A stretch of DNA of 64,000 nucleotides from Terebella lapidaria. Its lineage: Eukaryota; Annelida; Polychaeta; Terebellida; Terebellidae. The position numbers and the translations under genes are program-made. The DNA is taken from assembly GCA_949152475.1 (NCBI GenBank), contig OX424559.1, positions 16,523,809-16,587,808 of the forward strand. The letters are read 5' to 3'. Shown piece after piece: positions 10,961 through 22,180 of the stretch (the stretch's first letter is position 1; each line of letters begins with the position of its first letter). The notes under the pieces are model-generated. The model saw nothing but the letters and a program-made list of their open reading frames with translations, searched no databases and was not told the origin of the DNA.

Positions 10961-12065
10961 TGGATCAGACCTCACACACACTGCCATATACTGATATAGC
11001 AGTCAACAGACAATATGAATCAATATAATCAATATGAATTAATATAACGGGGAGGGATCAGGATTTCCTCAGTATTTCCTTGTTACCAAACTGAATCCTA
11101 AGCCTGTATTGACTTGTTGAGATCATTCAATAAACATATCAAAGCGTATTTGAGAGTTGGTGAGTCTGTGCATAGCCATTCTATAAGCTGATAAGAGGCG
11201 AGGCACGTTACACTGTACTTATTCCAACCAGCGCTATGCGGGACAGGGATCATATGTGCGGTAATGGGCAAGTCTATTTTGGAATTGACGGGGGGTCTTC
11301 GCTTCTGTATCGATCTATAACCAACGATTTGTTCCAGGAAAATTATTTCTGTTGTACTATATTTCGATATCTCCAGCATGATGCAGGCATGTAAACACTG
11401 GGAATGATAACAAGTGGACAGCATACAGAATGACTATCTCGAACACTCGTTGTTTACAAGGAAAATGTTTACTTATTCGAGTGCAACATTGGCATACTGT
11501 GGATTACGGTCTGTCCCTTTGTTAAGTTGTTAATACTAATGATTAAAACTCATGGAAGGCCCTAGAAGCATTCTTCTAAACAGGAAAATTTATATCATAT
11601 GGGACTCAGAACCAATGCATCCAGTTCAAATATTTTGGTATTTACGGAGGTGTCTTCACTTCTGTATCAGTAAATAGGCTACGATTTGCTTGAGGAAAAT
11701 TAAAGATGAAAGCTAGCTGCCTATTTCTGCTGTTTTAAATACTAGATATATCTCTCGACTGTAGATTACGTGCATGATATGGGATCGGATTGTGCCTGAA
11801 ATGAGAACATTTATCAAAGATATTAATTACTGTTATACCCTTTTATTAGAATGCCTACTTGTTAAGTCTGGTATGTAAGGTAGTAAAATCCTTGATAATA
11901 GAAGTTCACATCAAACAATCTTGAACTGAATAAAGATGACTCGATATTATCAATTATACGTACACTACATACAATTACACTACATTACAATACACTACAC
12001 AATTACACTACAATTACACTAACTACATTGTATATCATTACGGAATCCCGTTGAGGCCAGATACT

Positions 12066-12174
12066 GCAAGGTGTGAAAATATATGTATCTGGCAGCCGCC
12101 ACTTAATTATATTTTCACACCTTGCCCTAACGGATAATTATGTGGCGGCCGCCACCCTAATATATTTTCACACT
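12066..12174. repeat. Nested inverted repeats
   Basis: GCAAGGTGTGAAAATATA (12066-12083) is perfectly inverted at 12108-12125. A third inverted partial copy, ATATTTTCACACT, ends near 12174. Between them GGCAGCCGCCAC (12091-12102) is mirrored by GTGGCGGCCGCC near 12141-12152. The layout suggests a short inverted-repeat element that has itself been partly duplicated in inverse orientation. Confidence 0.7.
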
Positions 12175-13380
12175 ATTTTTACAATATAGGCGCTATATAG
12201 ATTCAACTCACCTAATTACCTAAACAGCAGATACAAGAACAACGAGCCAGGTCACACTTATTATCAGCGTACATAATACGGAAAAATATGGTAGAAGTGT
12301 TGTAGTAAGCACGGTCAAGTTCTTTCGAGTCACAGAATTTGAAGGTAATAAATCAAATGTCTAAGGTCGATATTTGTCGCGAATGTACAGGTCAACAGCT
12401 GAAATCACCGATTCGTAATATTTCAAGTATTATTAATTTAAAACCACTGACGATATTCAATACAATATTAACATAAAGTATGCAGTATAAATCTGAGAGA
12501 CTTTTTCGAAGTTTTGGGAGGTCAGTATCGAGAAATCATTTCGTGGTCGAGAATATGGTCAAAATAGTACAAAATCACAAGAACTCTAATTTTATTAATG
12601 CTTATTTTACGCCATGATTTTTGTGTTTTTCTATGGTCAATTCCTAACCATATGATTCATGATCAATTGTCATACGACCAAAATCTCAACTCATTGCCCA
12701 GGTCGAAAATGTAAGGGTCATCAGCTTTAATCGTAGTTACTAAATCTGAAGGGGCGAGGGTCTGCAATCTCTGATTGTCTTGTTTTTCTTTTAATTAGCA
12801 AGTGGGTCCATGTAGGTACCGCTTAATACTGCTCGTCACTGGGCAATACTAATAAATCCATCTACCATAATTCTTATCATCATTTAGTATAAAACATTAG
12901 GCAATATAACCTACTTGGTCCTTTATTATTAAGGGTAGTAGTATACGAGGAAAACACGTACTATCTCGGCCAGGTTCACAAGGAAATCCATGCATAAGTA
13001 TTTGTGAGGTAATATAATGTAAATGATATTCGTCTGATACTAACTCAAACTTTGCCCTTTGGGAACCAAATGCAAAGAACATAGCTAACACATCGAGTAG
13101 ACAAGTTTGGAGCTTCTGCCAACTGATCTGGTTATAGAAGGTTTTATTTGTTTTTTATCTTATATATTTCAAGTACTGAGGCTGGATGCGAATATGTTAA
13201 ACATGCGATAGACAAGCAATTGACATAGCGTGCATATAGGCATATAGGCGATATGTGAACAATCACATACACGAATAATCTCTTCGGGGTATGTCTGGGG
13301 TCCTAATATCAACACCAAGTTCGTATAACTCAAGTTTATTCAACATGGGTCGATCTATAACTAGCATAATACAGAATAAA

Positions 13381-13446
13381 ACACTCCCCGAATACACTAT
13401 GATACAAAAGAAAACACTCCCCGAATACATTATGATACAGAAGAAA
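13381..13446. repeat. 33-bp tandem duplication
   Basis: The unit begins ACACTCCCCGAATACA and is present twice with few differences. A partial third copy (ATACTGCCGAATG) follows. It has no evident function. Confidence 0.8.
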
Positions 13447-13837
13447 ATACTGCCGAATGCCGACATTTAGCTGATTGACATCAACAAGCTTTAGTTATTA
13501 TGTTGACGGAACTACAATACGTTTCTGACAGTCAAGGGTTAGCCTCACCATCTCGCAGGAAATATCGATTGTTGGACTATATGGCCGGCAACTAATGACA
13601 CACGCAAACCATCTTTTACTCACAATGAACGAGCTTAATCCGCAACGTTAGTGTCATACTATATCAGCAGGCAGGCTGAGTAAACCAGCTATACAGCATG
13701 GGGGCTGTTTGGGAAGCATTTGAATGAAAGCGAAGCAAAATCGTAACCGAATTGTTACTCATGTAACCTTGACGTCAAGGCCTAAAGATGCCTTGGAGGC
13801 ATTTCGGTGTGATGATTAATTTATAATATAATATATA

Positions 13838-14996
13838 CTAGATATCGACGAAAATGGAAAATGTCAACTCAGCCGAAAAAATTTCAGGTCAAGTTCGAAG
13901 TTTATCTGTAATACCCCTTAGACATGTTTGCCTAGAGCCACGAGTCCGAAAATAACGTCCGTTTCGCTCTACGACGCACCGTTTCCGAGATATCGACGAA
14001 AACGAAAAATGGCGACTCGGCAAAAAAGTTTCGGGTCAATCCATAATCCATAATCCATAATACCCCTTAGACATGTTTCTCTAGGGCCACGATTCCGAAA
14101 AAAACGTCCGTTTCGCTCTACGACGCATCGTTTCCGAGATATCGACGAAAACGAAAAGTGCAGACTGGCCAAAAAAATTTCGGGTCAAGGCCAAAGTTCA
14201 TCCATAATACCCCCTTAGACATGTTTGTCTAGGGCAACAAGTCCGAAAATAACGTCCATTTCGCTCTACGACGCACCGTTTCCGAGATATCGATGAAAAC
14301 GAAAAGTGCCGACTCGGCAAGGTCAAAGTTCATCCATAATACCCCTTAGACATGTTTGTCTAGGGAGACGAGTCCAAAAATAACGTCCGTTTCGCTCTAC
14401 GACGCACCATTTCTGAGATATCGACAAAAACGAAAAATGCCGACTCAGCAGAAAAGTTCAAGGTCAAAGGTCATCCCCAATACCCCTTAGACATGTTTGT
14501 CTGAGCGACGAGTCCGAAAATATCATCCGTTTCGCTGTACGATGCACCGTTTCCGAGATATCGACGAAAACAAAAAATGCCGACTCCGCAGAAAAATTTA
14601 AGGTCAAGGTCAAAGTTCATCCATAATACCCCTTAGACATGTTTGTCTAGGGCGACGAGTCCCAAAATATGGTCCGTTTCCCTGTATCACACACCTTTTC
14701 CTAGATATGGACGAAAACGAAAATGCCGAATCCGCAGAAAAATTCAAGGTCAAAGTTCATCCCTAATACCACTTAGATATTTTCGTCTAGGGCGACGAGT
14801 CCGAAAATAACGTCCGTTTCGCTCTACGACACACTGTTTCCGAGATATCACCGAAAACGAAAAATGCGGACTCGGCAGAAAAATTCAAGGTCAAGGTCAA
14901 AAGTCCTCCCTAATACCCCTTAGACATGATTGTCTAGGGCGACGAGTCCGAAAATAACGTCCGTTTTGTTCTACAACGCACCGTTTCCGAGATATG
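13838..14996. repeat. Satellite array, period about 131-149 bp, eight copies
   Basis: Each unit carries CCGTTTCGCTCTACGACGCA, then TTTCCGAGATATCGACGAAA, GTTCATCCATAATACCCC, CTTAGACATGTTTGTCTAGG and GACGAGTCCGAAAATAACG. The ACGTCC core recurs near 13955, 14104, 14252, 14383, about 14523, about 14669, 14810 and 14957. Length differences come mainly from short losses around the AAGGTCAAGGTCAAAG stretch. Copies are diverged, so the array is not freshly homogenised. Open frames here are by-products of the repeat. Confidence 0.92.
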
Positions 14997-15330
14997 CAGG
15001 ATACCTCAAGGATGACTGGGCGAAAACTCTTCCGACCTCTAGGTCATAAGTCGTTTGACTATATGACCCCAAAATCAATAGGATTGTTCCTGGGTGATAT
15101 ATGAACCTCCGTGCAAAGTTTTGCAGCCATTGCCTGAATGGTTTTTGAGTTATCGCGCGGAAACGAAGTCCAAAAAATGACCTCAATTTCATCCTCACGG
15201 ACCTCACGGACCTCGGATCCGGCTCCAAAACTATACAGCACATCTACATAATATGTCTGAACAGTGGTGAAAATTTCAAGTCGATCCGTCGAGGCGTTCT
15301 CGAGTTATCGCGCGGAAACGAAAATGCCTT
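14997..15330. repeat. Satellite-related tail repeat
   Basis: After the last clear unit, GAGTTATCGCGCGGAAACGAA appears around 15148-15168, and GAGTTATCGCGCGGAAACG again near 15301-15319. Both are variants of the satellite's GAGATATCGACGAAAACG motif in a different sequence context. GACCTCAC is doubled near 15,195-15,210. It may be the source from which the satellite expanded, or an older related repeat. Confidence 0.6.
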
Positions 15331-16150
15331 AATGAGAGAGATGCCGGAATCACGAAGTCACTAGGGCAGCTCTTGATCTGGACCAGAGTGCATAATCTGA
15401 ATTCAAGCTGATCATCCACACATACTTTTTAACACCAACTGGTCATGGCACACACTCATATATGGCATAGTCACATATTATACCTTACTTAATGTTACCA
15501 GTTCCGTGATAAGGAGGCGATGTGCATGTGTGCCCCGTCTAAAATGGCTTACCGTTAAGCACGTCCTGGTGCATTGTCAAGATTTCGCTGACACACGTGG
15601 TATGATTTTGAGGTGTCAGTCAGCTATAAATTACGATGTTTCCAGCAATATTATTATTCATTCCTCAAGTCATCGCATAACGTTTCAGTTCTTGGAGGTA
15701 CAATATTTCTTTCCAGAATCCTAGTTACGAGTCCGTCACCCTTAACAGTAGTTACTGCGTTGAACTGTAGCGCACTATACTGGGTACGGGATGATGGGGT
15801 GCGTGATGATTGCAACTCCATCTATGGAAGGCGACAGGTGTTTTCTTTCTGAGCTGAGCTGGTCGAACACCAAGATAAAATCTCACCGTGAGTTGCTTTT
15901 CATGTGTACCATACATAGAATTATATTGTGTGTCAGTAATTGTTGTATAATCATTTTCTTCCCATGGAGGCCCGTGCAGTACATATCAACCCCCATCCAG
16001 AGACCTATAAGAAACCGATGATTTCTCTAAAACTTGTCTCGGAAACGTGTATCGATCTTTGTTCTAGACACGTTTTCCACAACCACACTTCAGTCCTGAT
16101 GTACGATGAAGATATACTCTAGAGCTGTCCACACACATATATAACCAAAA
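15331..16150. other. Intergenic; carries a diverged copy of repeat B
   Basis: No gene is seen. At about 16,060-16,135 a stretch with TTCAGTCCTGATGT and CTAGAGCTG resembles the block repeated at 18.76, 23.04, 26.30, 41.86 and 50.28 kb (repeat B). The duplicated material may therefore extend left to here. Confidence 0.4.
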
Positions 16151-16152
16151 AG

Positions 16153-16184
16153 CATTCCTCATTTGCCGGGTCAAATGAGGAATG
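16153..16184. repeat. Perfect 13-bp hairpin
   Basis: CATTCCTCATTTG, a 6-base loop, then CAAATGAGGAATG. It sits directly before the GC-rich palindrome array and may mark its edge. Confidence 0.8.
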
Positions 16185-16990
16185 GGTCTGTGGCCCGCTG
16201 AAGGGCCCCAGACGGTGAAGGTTTACGCATCCTCAATGGTGTATTCTAGAGCTCTCTTTGGACCAATTTCCTGGCCTTGGAGAGTTTATGAATGCCTGAT
16301 TTGGGGTTGGATCGAGGGTTCTGAAGGAGGGCCAAGATATGAAATGTTGCGAAGCGAGTTGGCGAAGGCAGAGGGTCTGAGGCCCGCTCAAGGGCCCCAG
16401 AAGCTAAACGGATATGCATGCCCAGTGGTGTTTCTTTTTATAGGTTTCCTTTGGTCCATTCCCCATCCCTCTAAGAGTTTTTACATGGCTAATTCGGAGC
16501 AGATATGGCATCTGTGGGAAGGCCCGTTTGTGAAATGTTAATAAGACAGGCAAAGCAAGTCCCTGTCGGCCAGGGGTCTGGGGCCCGCTCAAGGGCCCCA
16601 GACGCTGAAGGTTTATGCATCCCCAATCGTGTGTTCTAGGGCTCTCCTTGGACCAATTTCATGGCCTTGGAGAGTTTATGAATACCTGATCTTGGGTGAA
16701 TCCAGGGTTCGAAGGCCAAGATATAAAGTTAAAGCTAAAGTGGGGTGTTTATAGTTTTCCTTTGGTCCATTTCCTATCGCCCTAAAGAGTGTTTGCGTGG
16801 CTGATTCAGGCAAATGTAGGATTTTTGTGGGAAAGCCTAGTTTTGAAATGTTGTTAGGCAAATTGTTAAGTTTGTTGTTAAGTTTGGGGCCCGCTGAAGG
16901 GCCCCAGAAGCTGGCGGTATTCGTGCGCCTAATACAGCAGCCCAGAGCTCTCCTGGGTCTAACTATCAAGCATTACTTAACCCCCATAAA
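16185..16990. repeat. Tandem array with GGGGCCC palindrome and alternating units
   Basis: The palindromic motif GGCCCGCTGAAGGGCCCCAG (or CTCAAG in the middle) occurs near 16193, 16383, 16581 and 16889. Units alternate. Type A continues with GGTTTACGCATCC and CTTGGAGAGTTTATGAATGC. Type B continues with AGAAGCTAAACGG and CTTTGGTCCATTCCCCATC. The A-B-A-B order makes a dimeric higher-order repeat, and the last unit is altered. No coding function is apparent. Confidence 0.85.
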
Positions 16991-17639
16991 TGCATGATCA
17001 CTGTAGTTGAAACAAAATATGACATATAATTTTACTTGGTTTTGGACCCCATCAAAGGATTAAGTGCATTTGGCCATCCAATGCTCTCAAATCATTTATA
17101 GAAGGTGGAGGGCATAAAGTGCTCTCACTGAGAACAGGTGGGTTGGCTGTGGAGTGAATACACTGCTGGCGACAAAGCTACTTCCCGGTTTTTATCTTGA
17201 AAACACTTCCTCCCTTCTCTCCCCCCCCCCCCTTTTCCTTCTTTTTTCTTCTGCTCTTTTTCCTTCTTTTTTTTAAGCCCCCCCCCCCCAAACTCGCCCA
17301 TGCATTAACCATCATGTGAATTCATTAATATACAAGAGATCCGACTCAGACGATACCGTTGTGGCGTAGGATCGCGTCTGAACCAGAACTGCTCAGAAAT
17401 GTTATACACCTCGTTGATATATACCTGGCTGTCAAAGAAAAGTCTAAATACAAAACATATTCTCGTTCCATTCTTTACGCAGCCAAACTTATTGCCAAGT
17501 TTATGGAACCTTTATTGATTCGAAATTGCATTTATTCCATCATGAATAAATACGCAATGATGAATAGCTTTTGCAACACAATCCAGGAAAATAACTTCAA
17601 TTTAAAATATGTCATATAGTAGTTCATAATATAATCTAG
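16991..17639. other. Intergenic with poly-pyrimidine tract
   Basis: A C/T-rich tract with runs of C and T lies at about 17,205-17,290. An open frame at 17359-17619 starts with GTG and matches nothing I recognise, so I do not call it a gene. Confidence 0.5.
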
Positions 17640-19930
17640 ATGTTACTTTGGCTTCCGTTCCTAATCCGCCGATCATTGTGTGTGTTCTGTCGACGTCATC
17701 AAAATCTTATGGTACGTTCGGATAATTCTATCCAACTGATAATGTTTTATTCCAAATAATGGAGGTGGCATATTGGATGGCTGCTATTGCCATGTGTATG
17801 TTTCTCGAGTTATAATATGGTTCTTTGAATCTATCAGTTGTAGTTAATTATCAAGCTAATTACCCTTTGGAATTATCCATTCCAATAAACTAGTACTGAA
17901 TCATCTCCAACATTGATTTCACATTGTCTATTGCCTAAATATAAACTCCCATTAGCGAAAATAATCACACCCGTACAGGCCAAACTCCACCAAAAATAGC
18001 CCCGATCTCAATGCTATTTATATTAATGAATTAAACCCCAACTGCGTAATATAAGGCACCGATCATCTCTAGGCTTTAGGGGTAATGTACCAGTTCCTTT
18101 GTTTTGCGTGTGTGCTATATATGCAGTCTTTTACATTGGAATTTCGTCTCGACGTCAGCATCCTCCTTGTTTAAAATGTCTTTGTATATATTCAAAAATA
18201 TATTAGCACTGCGAATCAAACCATATGGATACTTTTTCTGGAATTCATGTTTCTTCAGAATACTTCAATCCTGTATAAAAATATTTGCTATAAATTTTTG
18301 CATCATTTGCTCGGTAAATACATTTCTCATATATCCAGACCAATTAATTCGATTTGTAGTGAAAACTCTCCGTTCCTTCTATAAACGCTTGTTTCGAGTC
18401 TATTAACGTGCAATTCATAGAATTTTGAGAGCTAAAAATAAGAAAATTAACTTTTCCAGATTCAAACTCTCATTTTGTTAAGTACTTTATAAATAATAAT
18501 GAACTTTTCGTCTCATGGAGATCTACATGTATGTAATGAATCGCAAATACATGTCTCAAGAGAGGAAATTTAATGTACAGTTGAAAACCTATAGCATCAT
18601 GGTCTATCCATGCCTTGTTCCCTAAACGTGTCTCACTTATTCTAAACATCATTTATTTTCTGAGGATTTACAGAAAATAAATGATGTTCAGAATAAGTGA
18701 GACCGGTTTTGGGAACAAGGCATGGATAGACCATCAAGCCATAGGTCTCACTGATTGCTGGCTCCTGAAGCACCACCAACATACCACAGTGCTATAGGGC
18801 CGATAAAACTTCCACACTCGCCAGATCAAAGGTAACACATCCAACTCAAAGGTGCCTTGGAACTGATCGTTTTTGTAATCAATCCCCTCTGATAAAAACG
18901 AAGTTCTCGATGTTAGATGCAAACTAATGATGTATCTCAGTGCGGGGCACTTGGGATGGATATTTTATGGATTTTACTGATATTGTACAAGTTATGTAAT
19001 TCGTATGTAGTATCATACACAAACGCTAAAAAAGAAAATGATACCTTACAAAGAGATATATCAAATCAGACGAATACAGGGATATGAGTCTGAAGATCGC
19101 TTACACCTGTTGAAACACAGCCTGGATATCTGGCTGTCGAAATGTACCATTCGAAAACAAATCATTCTTTCGTTTACAGTAGGCTTTCTGCAGCCAAAGA
19201 TGAACGAAGTTTATTGGAGCAGGTACTGTCAGATAACAATACTTCAATTCGATATGGTGAAAATTACCTAACAAACATTTGGTATCAAAAATGTACTTTT
19301 TTAAGGAAAATCCATTCTGCTTACCCGAGTTAACAAGGGTCTTAAATAATATATATTATATGATCTTTGGTTTTAACACGTCTGAATTTACTATTCCTAG
19401 TTTATTGTCTGATTGTCTCGTGTATGAACCATTTCGTTCCTACAATCATATATTGAATGTATACTTTTTATGGACATGATTCGATCTGAATAGTTCGTGA
19501 GGATAGAGGTGGTTAGAAATTTAGAATACATGGTTAGATATTTGTACTATCCTGTCACAATTAATAGTCATTTTGTCTATAATTGTTAGCCATTGCAAAA
19601 AGTAACCCTAAATATAAATGACATGATTTGATATGATTTATTTATTCAAAAATATAAAATATATCCACATATAATGAAGTCGTATCAAGCAATCATATCT
19701 ATGCGTCTTGTTAACGAGGAGCTCTTTTCTTGCAAAATGTACATCTATACATGTGCTCACCGATGCATTGGGAGATCAGTACTCGCTCTGACGTAGCCAT
19801 CTGATTAAATAATTGGACTATACGTGTAGTTTAGCGCAAACTAGGACGACGATAGGTATTCATTTCCTCGCCAAGATAGCGAGAAAACTAATATCAACTG
19901 GTGGAGTCTGGATCTTCTGCAGAATACATG
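17640..19930. repeat. Duplicated block V1 (paralogue of 25.23-27.57 kb)
   Basis: V1 matches V3 along its length with scattered gaps. Anchors are ATGTGTATGTTTCTCGAGT (17.79 and 25.33 kb), GGCTTTAGGGG with CTATATATGCA (18.07 and 25.60 kb), TTGCTGGCTCCTGAAGCACC (18.75 and 26.31 kb) and a GCGTCTTGTTAA region (19.70 and 27.35 kb). It holds repeat A (about 18,063-18,170), with a TATATATGCA motif about 50 bp after TTTAGGGG. The same layout recurs at 21.95, 25.58 and 28.63 kb. It also holds a repeat B copy (about 18,755-18,830). I see no intact reading frame shared with V3. Confidence 0.75.
18599..18734. repeat. Foldback with 64-bp arms
   Basis: Arms 18599-18662 and 18671-18734 are inverted copies with four mismatches, separated by AGGATTTA. 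The paralogous site in V3 (about 26,255-26,310) has only one arm-like sequence (CTATCCATACCTTGTTCCC). The second arm therefore arose in V1 by local inverted duplication. If transcribed it would form a very stable hairpin. Confidence 0.9.
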
Positions 19931-21299
19931 ATTGAATGTGGATGGGGGTATATGTATTGTATTCGTATTGTGACAACCATCATATTTTCAGCATATGATA
20001 TAGGTAAGTATTAGTAGACATTATGATAGATGTCATAATGTCATCATGGTTTAAGTTTAAATATTCACTAGGTGTCAGTACTATAGGTTTTGGCCTCTGG
20101 TGGTCACTCCAGTGACTGGCCACTCCCTGTGAACCAATGAGGTTGGGGCATTTTCTAGTAAGTATTTTCTAGTACACATTTAGTACTGTGTGAATAACAA
20201 AAGTATTCTTGTTCCTGGTTTAGGAATAGATGACAACAGCGCAACTTATTAAGTGACTGAATCTAGTGGAACCTCAAGTCAAAATGGGTGAGAATGATTG
20301 TGTACCCTGTACTGGTACACTTAAAAAGTATATGGAATATTTGAATTTGTTTGCAATTGCATGTAATTGTACAATTTATTGTTTCGCCTAATTTAGAATG
20401 ACTAAGCCAGTTGTTCTGAAACTTATATCTGTGATATTATTTTTGTTATGTTGTTGTTTCAGGGTTTATTGTGTCGGAAATAAAATAATAAAAAAAACAC
20501 CGAGTGGCTTGTCATTTCGCCACCCGGCGACAGTATTATTGACGGTTCCTGTTGCCTCTCCCAGGATACTGGCTCTATGTTTGTATTCCACGGTTTGAGG
20601 ACATGTGATATATCTTTTGAACCACCTTTCGATATAAAGGGTGACACCAATCCTTCAATGGCCGCTAGAAGACGCTGGTCTTCTAAGTTTGGGTAAAAAC
20701 AGACCCACGGAGGGTAGGTATGAGTGGGCCCGGTCCTGCTAACCTCTGTTGAATAGAGTAATCTCAACAAAAGGATCACAGCACTTTCAAAAATATAATT
20801 TCTGATTGTTTCCATGAGGTTTTACATTTTAATCTTGTGAATAAAGCAAATACTTTGCGATATTCGTTGATTTACCGTAATATATACGCATACAGCAGCG
20901 CAACAAAAATATTGCGCTAAATTTCTGATGGTGGCAGAACAATTACGAAAGAATGCCAACTTTTATAGTTTACGATATAAAAGTGATAAAATGTGATGAC
21001 AAATATTATTTACACCAATAAAGACGCATAAACTATCAATTTGATCCGAAACATTGGGCATCATTAAAACCAATGGATGTCTGTGCTCGTATATACAACT
21101 ATAGATATGTTCTCTTTGTTTATTATATGGATAATAATGATCAATTTAATCCAATAAATTAAGGTTTTTAATCACATAAACTTTCCCATCCCAACATATT
21201 TCCACTGGCCACAAAAATTATTGTCTCCACTGTAGATTAGTTGTATGTACTTACATATGGTGTATGTACTTACATATGGTGTAATTACATATGGTGTTA
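19931..21299. other. Intergenic, weakly repetitive
   Basis: No gene is seen. A short tandem motif around TATGTACTTACATATGGTG repeats at about 21,241-21,310. Confidence 0.5.
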
Positions 21300-22180
21300 A
21301 GTTATATGTACTTATTGCTTGTGACTTCGAGGCACTGACATATAATGAAAGGTCTCGTTCACATACCTTCCAATCCAGAAGAAAGGTTCACATGATATTG
21401 GCCATTAATCAGCCTCGAGCAGTTAGGATCAAATTACTACACTGATCAGCCCGGTGAAAATAATACACCGCTCCTTGATCTTCCAGCACCTAATATCAGA
21501 GGTCAATCTGGACATTGGGAATGTCAGAAATAAGTCAGTACACAGCTCTGAGCATATTTTGGGTGTCAACTTTCATGTTCAGTATGATTTCTGAGGCCAC
21601 CTGTCTATCCCCTCCCCCCACAATTCCTACAGCCATCGTAATGAGCATGTTTTCTGTCATTTCTCAATAATAATATAAGAAGAATTCGTGTGGCTGTTAT
21701 TGTCATGTTTATGTGTTTGTGTGAATCAGAACACATGCTTGTAGAACATGTATATAAGACGCTATCTGTTATGAATCGTAGTCTATATAGAAATTATTCT
21801 TCAGCATTGATTTTCCGTTGTATGCATAGCCTAAATGTGAACTTATATGCGACTTCAAAGGTTACACTAAAATTGCTACAGGCCGATTTCCACCAGAAAT
21901 ATCCCCATGACATTGTTTTTTACTGTCAATCGATTAAACCATCAGTGACTAATGATGCACTGGGTATCTCAATCCCTTAGAGAATGTACCCGGTTCCCTC
22001 GGAGTTTTTCGCTATATATGCAACCTTTCAGAAAGGAATTTCGTTGGAACTTCATCCCAATGACAGTTCATTGCGTACCAAATGTCACGTCAATACTTGG
22101 TATGAAATATATTCTATTATCAAATGAAGAATCAATCCATCGGGTGAAGCCCATTTTATATCACTGCTAGTGAATGTGTA
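21300..22180. repeat. Duplicated block V2 (paralogue of 28.04-28.86 kb)
   Basis: V2 matches V4 over about 0.85 kb. Anchors are TAATGAAAGGTCTC at 21.34 and 28.05 kb, ATATTTTGGGTGTCA at 21.56 and 28.27 kb, CAGGCCG with TCCACCAGAAATA at 21.88 and 28.56 kb, and the GAATGTACC repeat A segment at 21.98 and 28.66 kb. Small frames in these segments differ by frame-shifting gaps between the copies, so coding is not supported. Confidence 0.75.

Larger units (their letters stand above)
9802..13837. other. Intergenic region with several small palindromes and repeats
   Basis: No convincing gene is visible on either strand. The open frames here are short, unrelated to families I recognise and often lie over palindromes. 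Named sub-features are a 91-bp palindrome (9988-10078), a TATA-like segment with GGCGC repeats (10,600-10,960), an ACTACAATT-type short repeat (about 11,965-12,030), nested inverted repeats (12066-12174) and a 33-bp tandem duplication (13381-13446). Confidence 0.5.

Noticed and set aside
13969-15243. Minus-strand frames of 60-90 residues
   Set aside because: They fall inside the satellite and tail repeats and change with each repeat copy.
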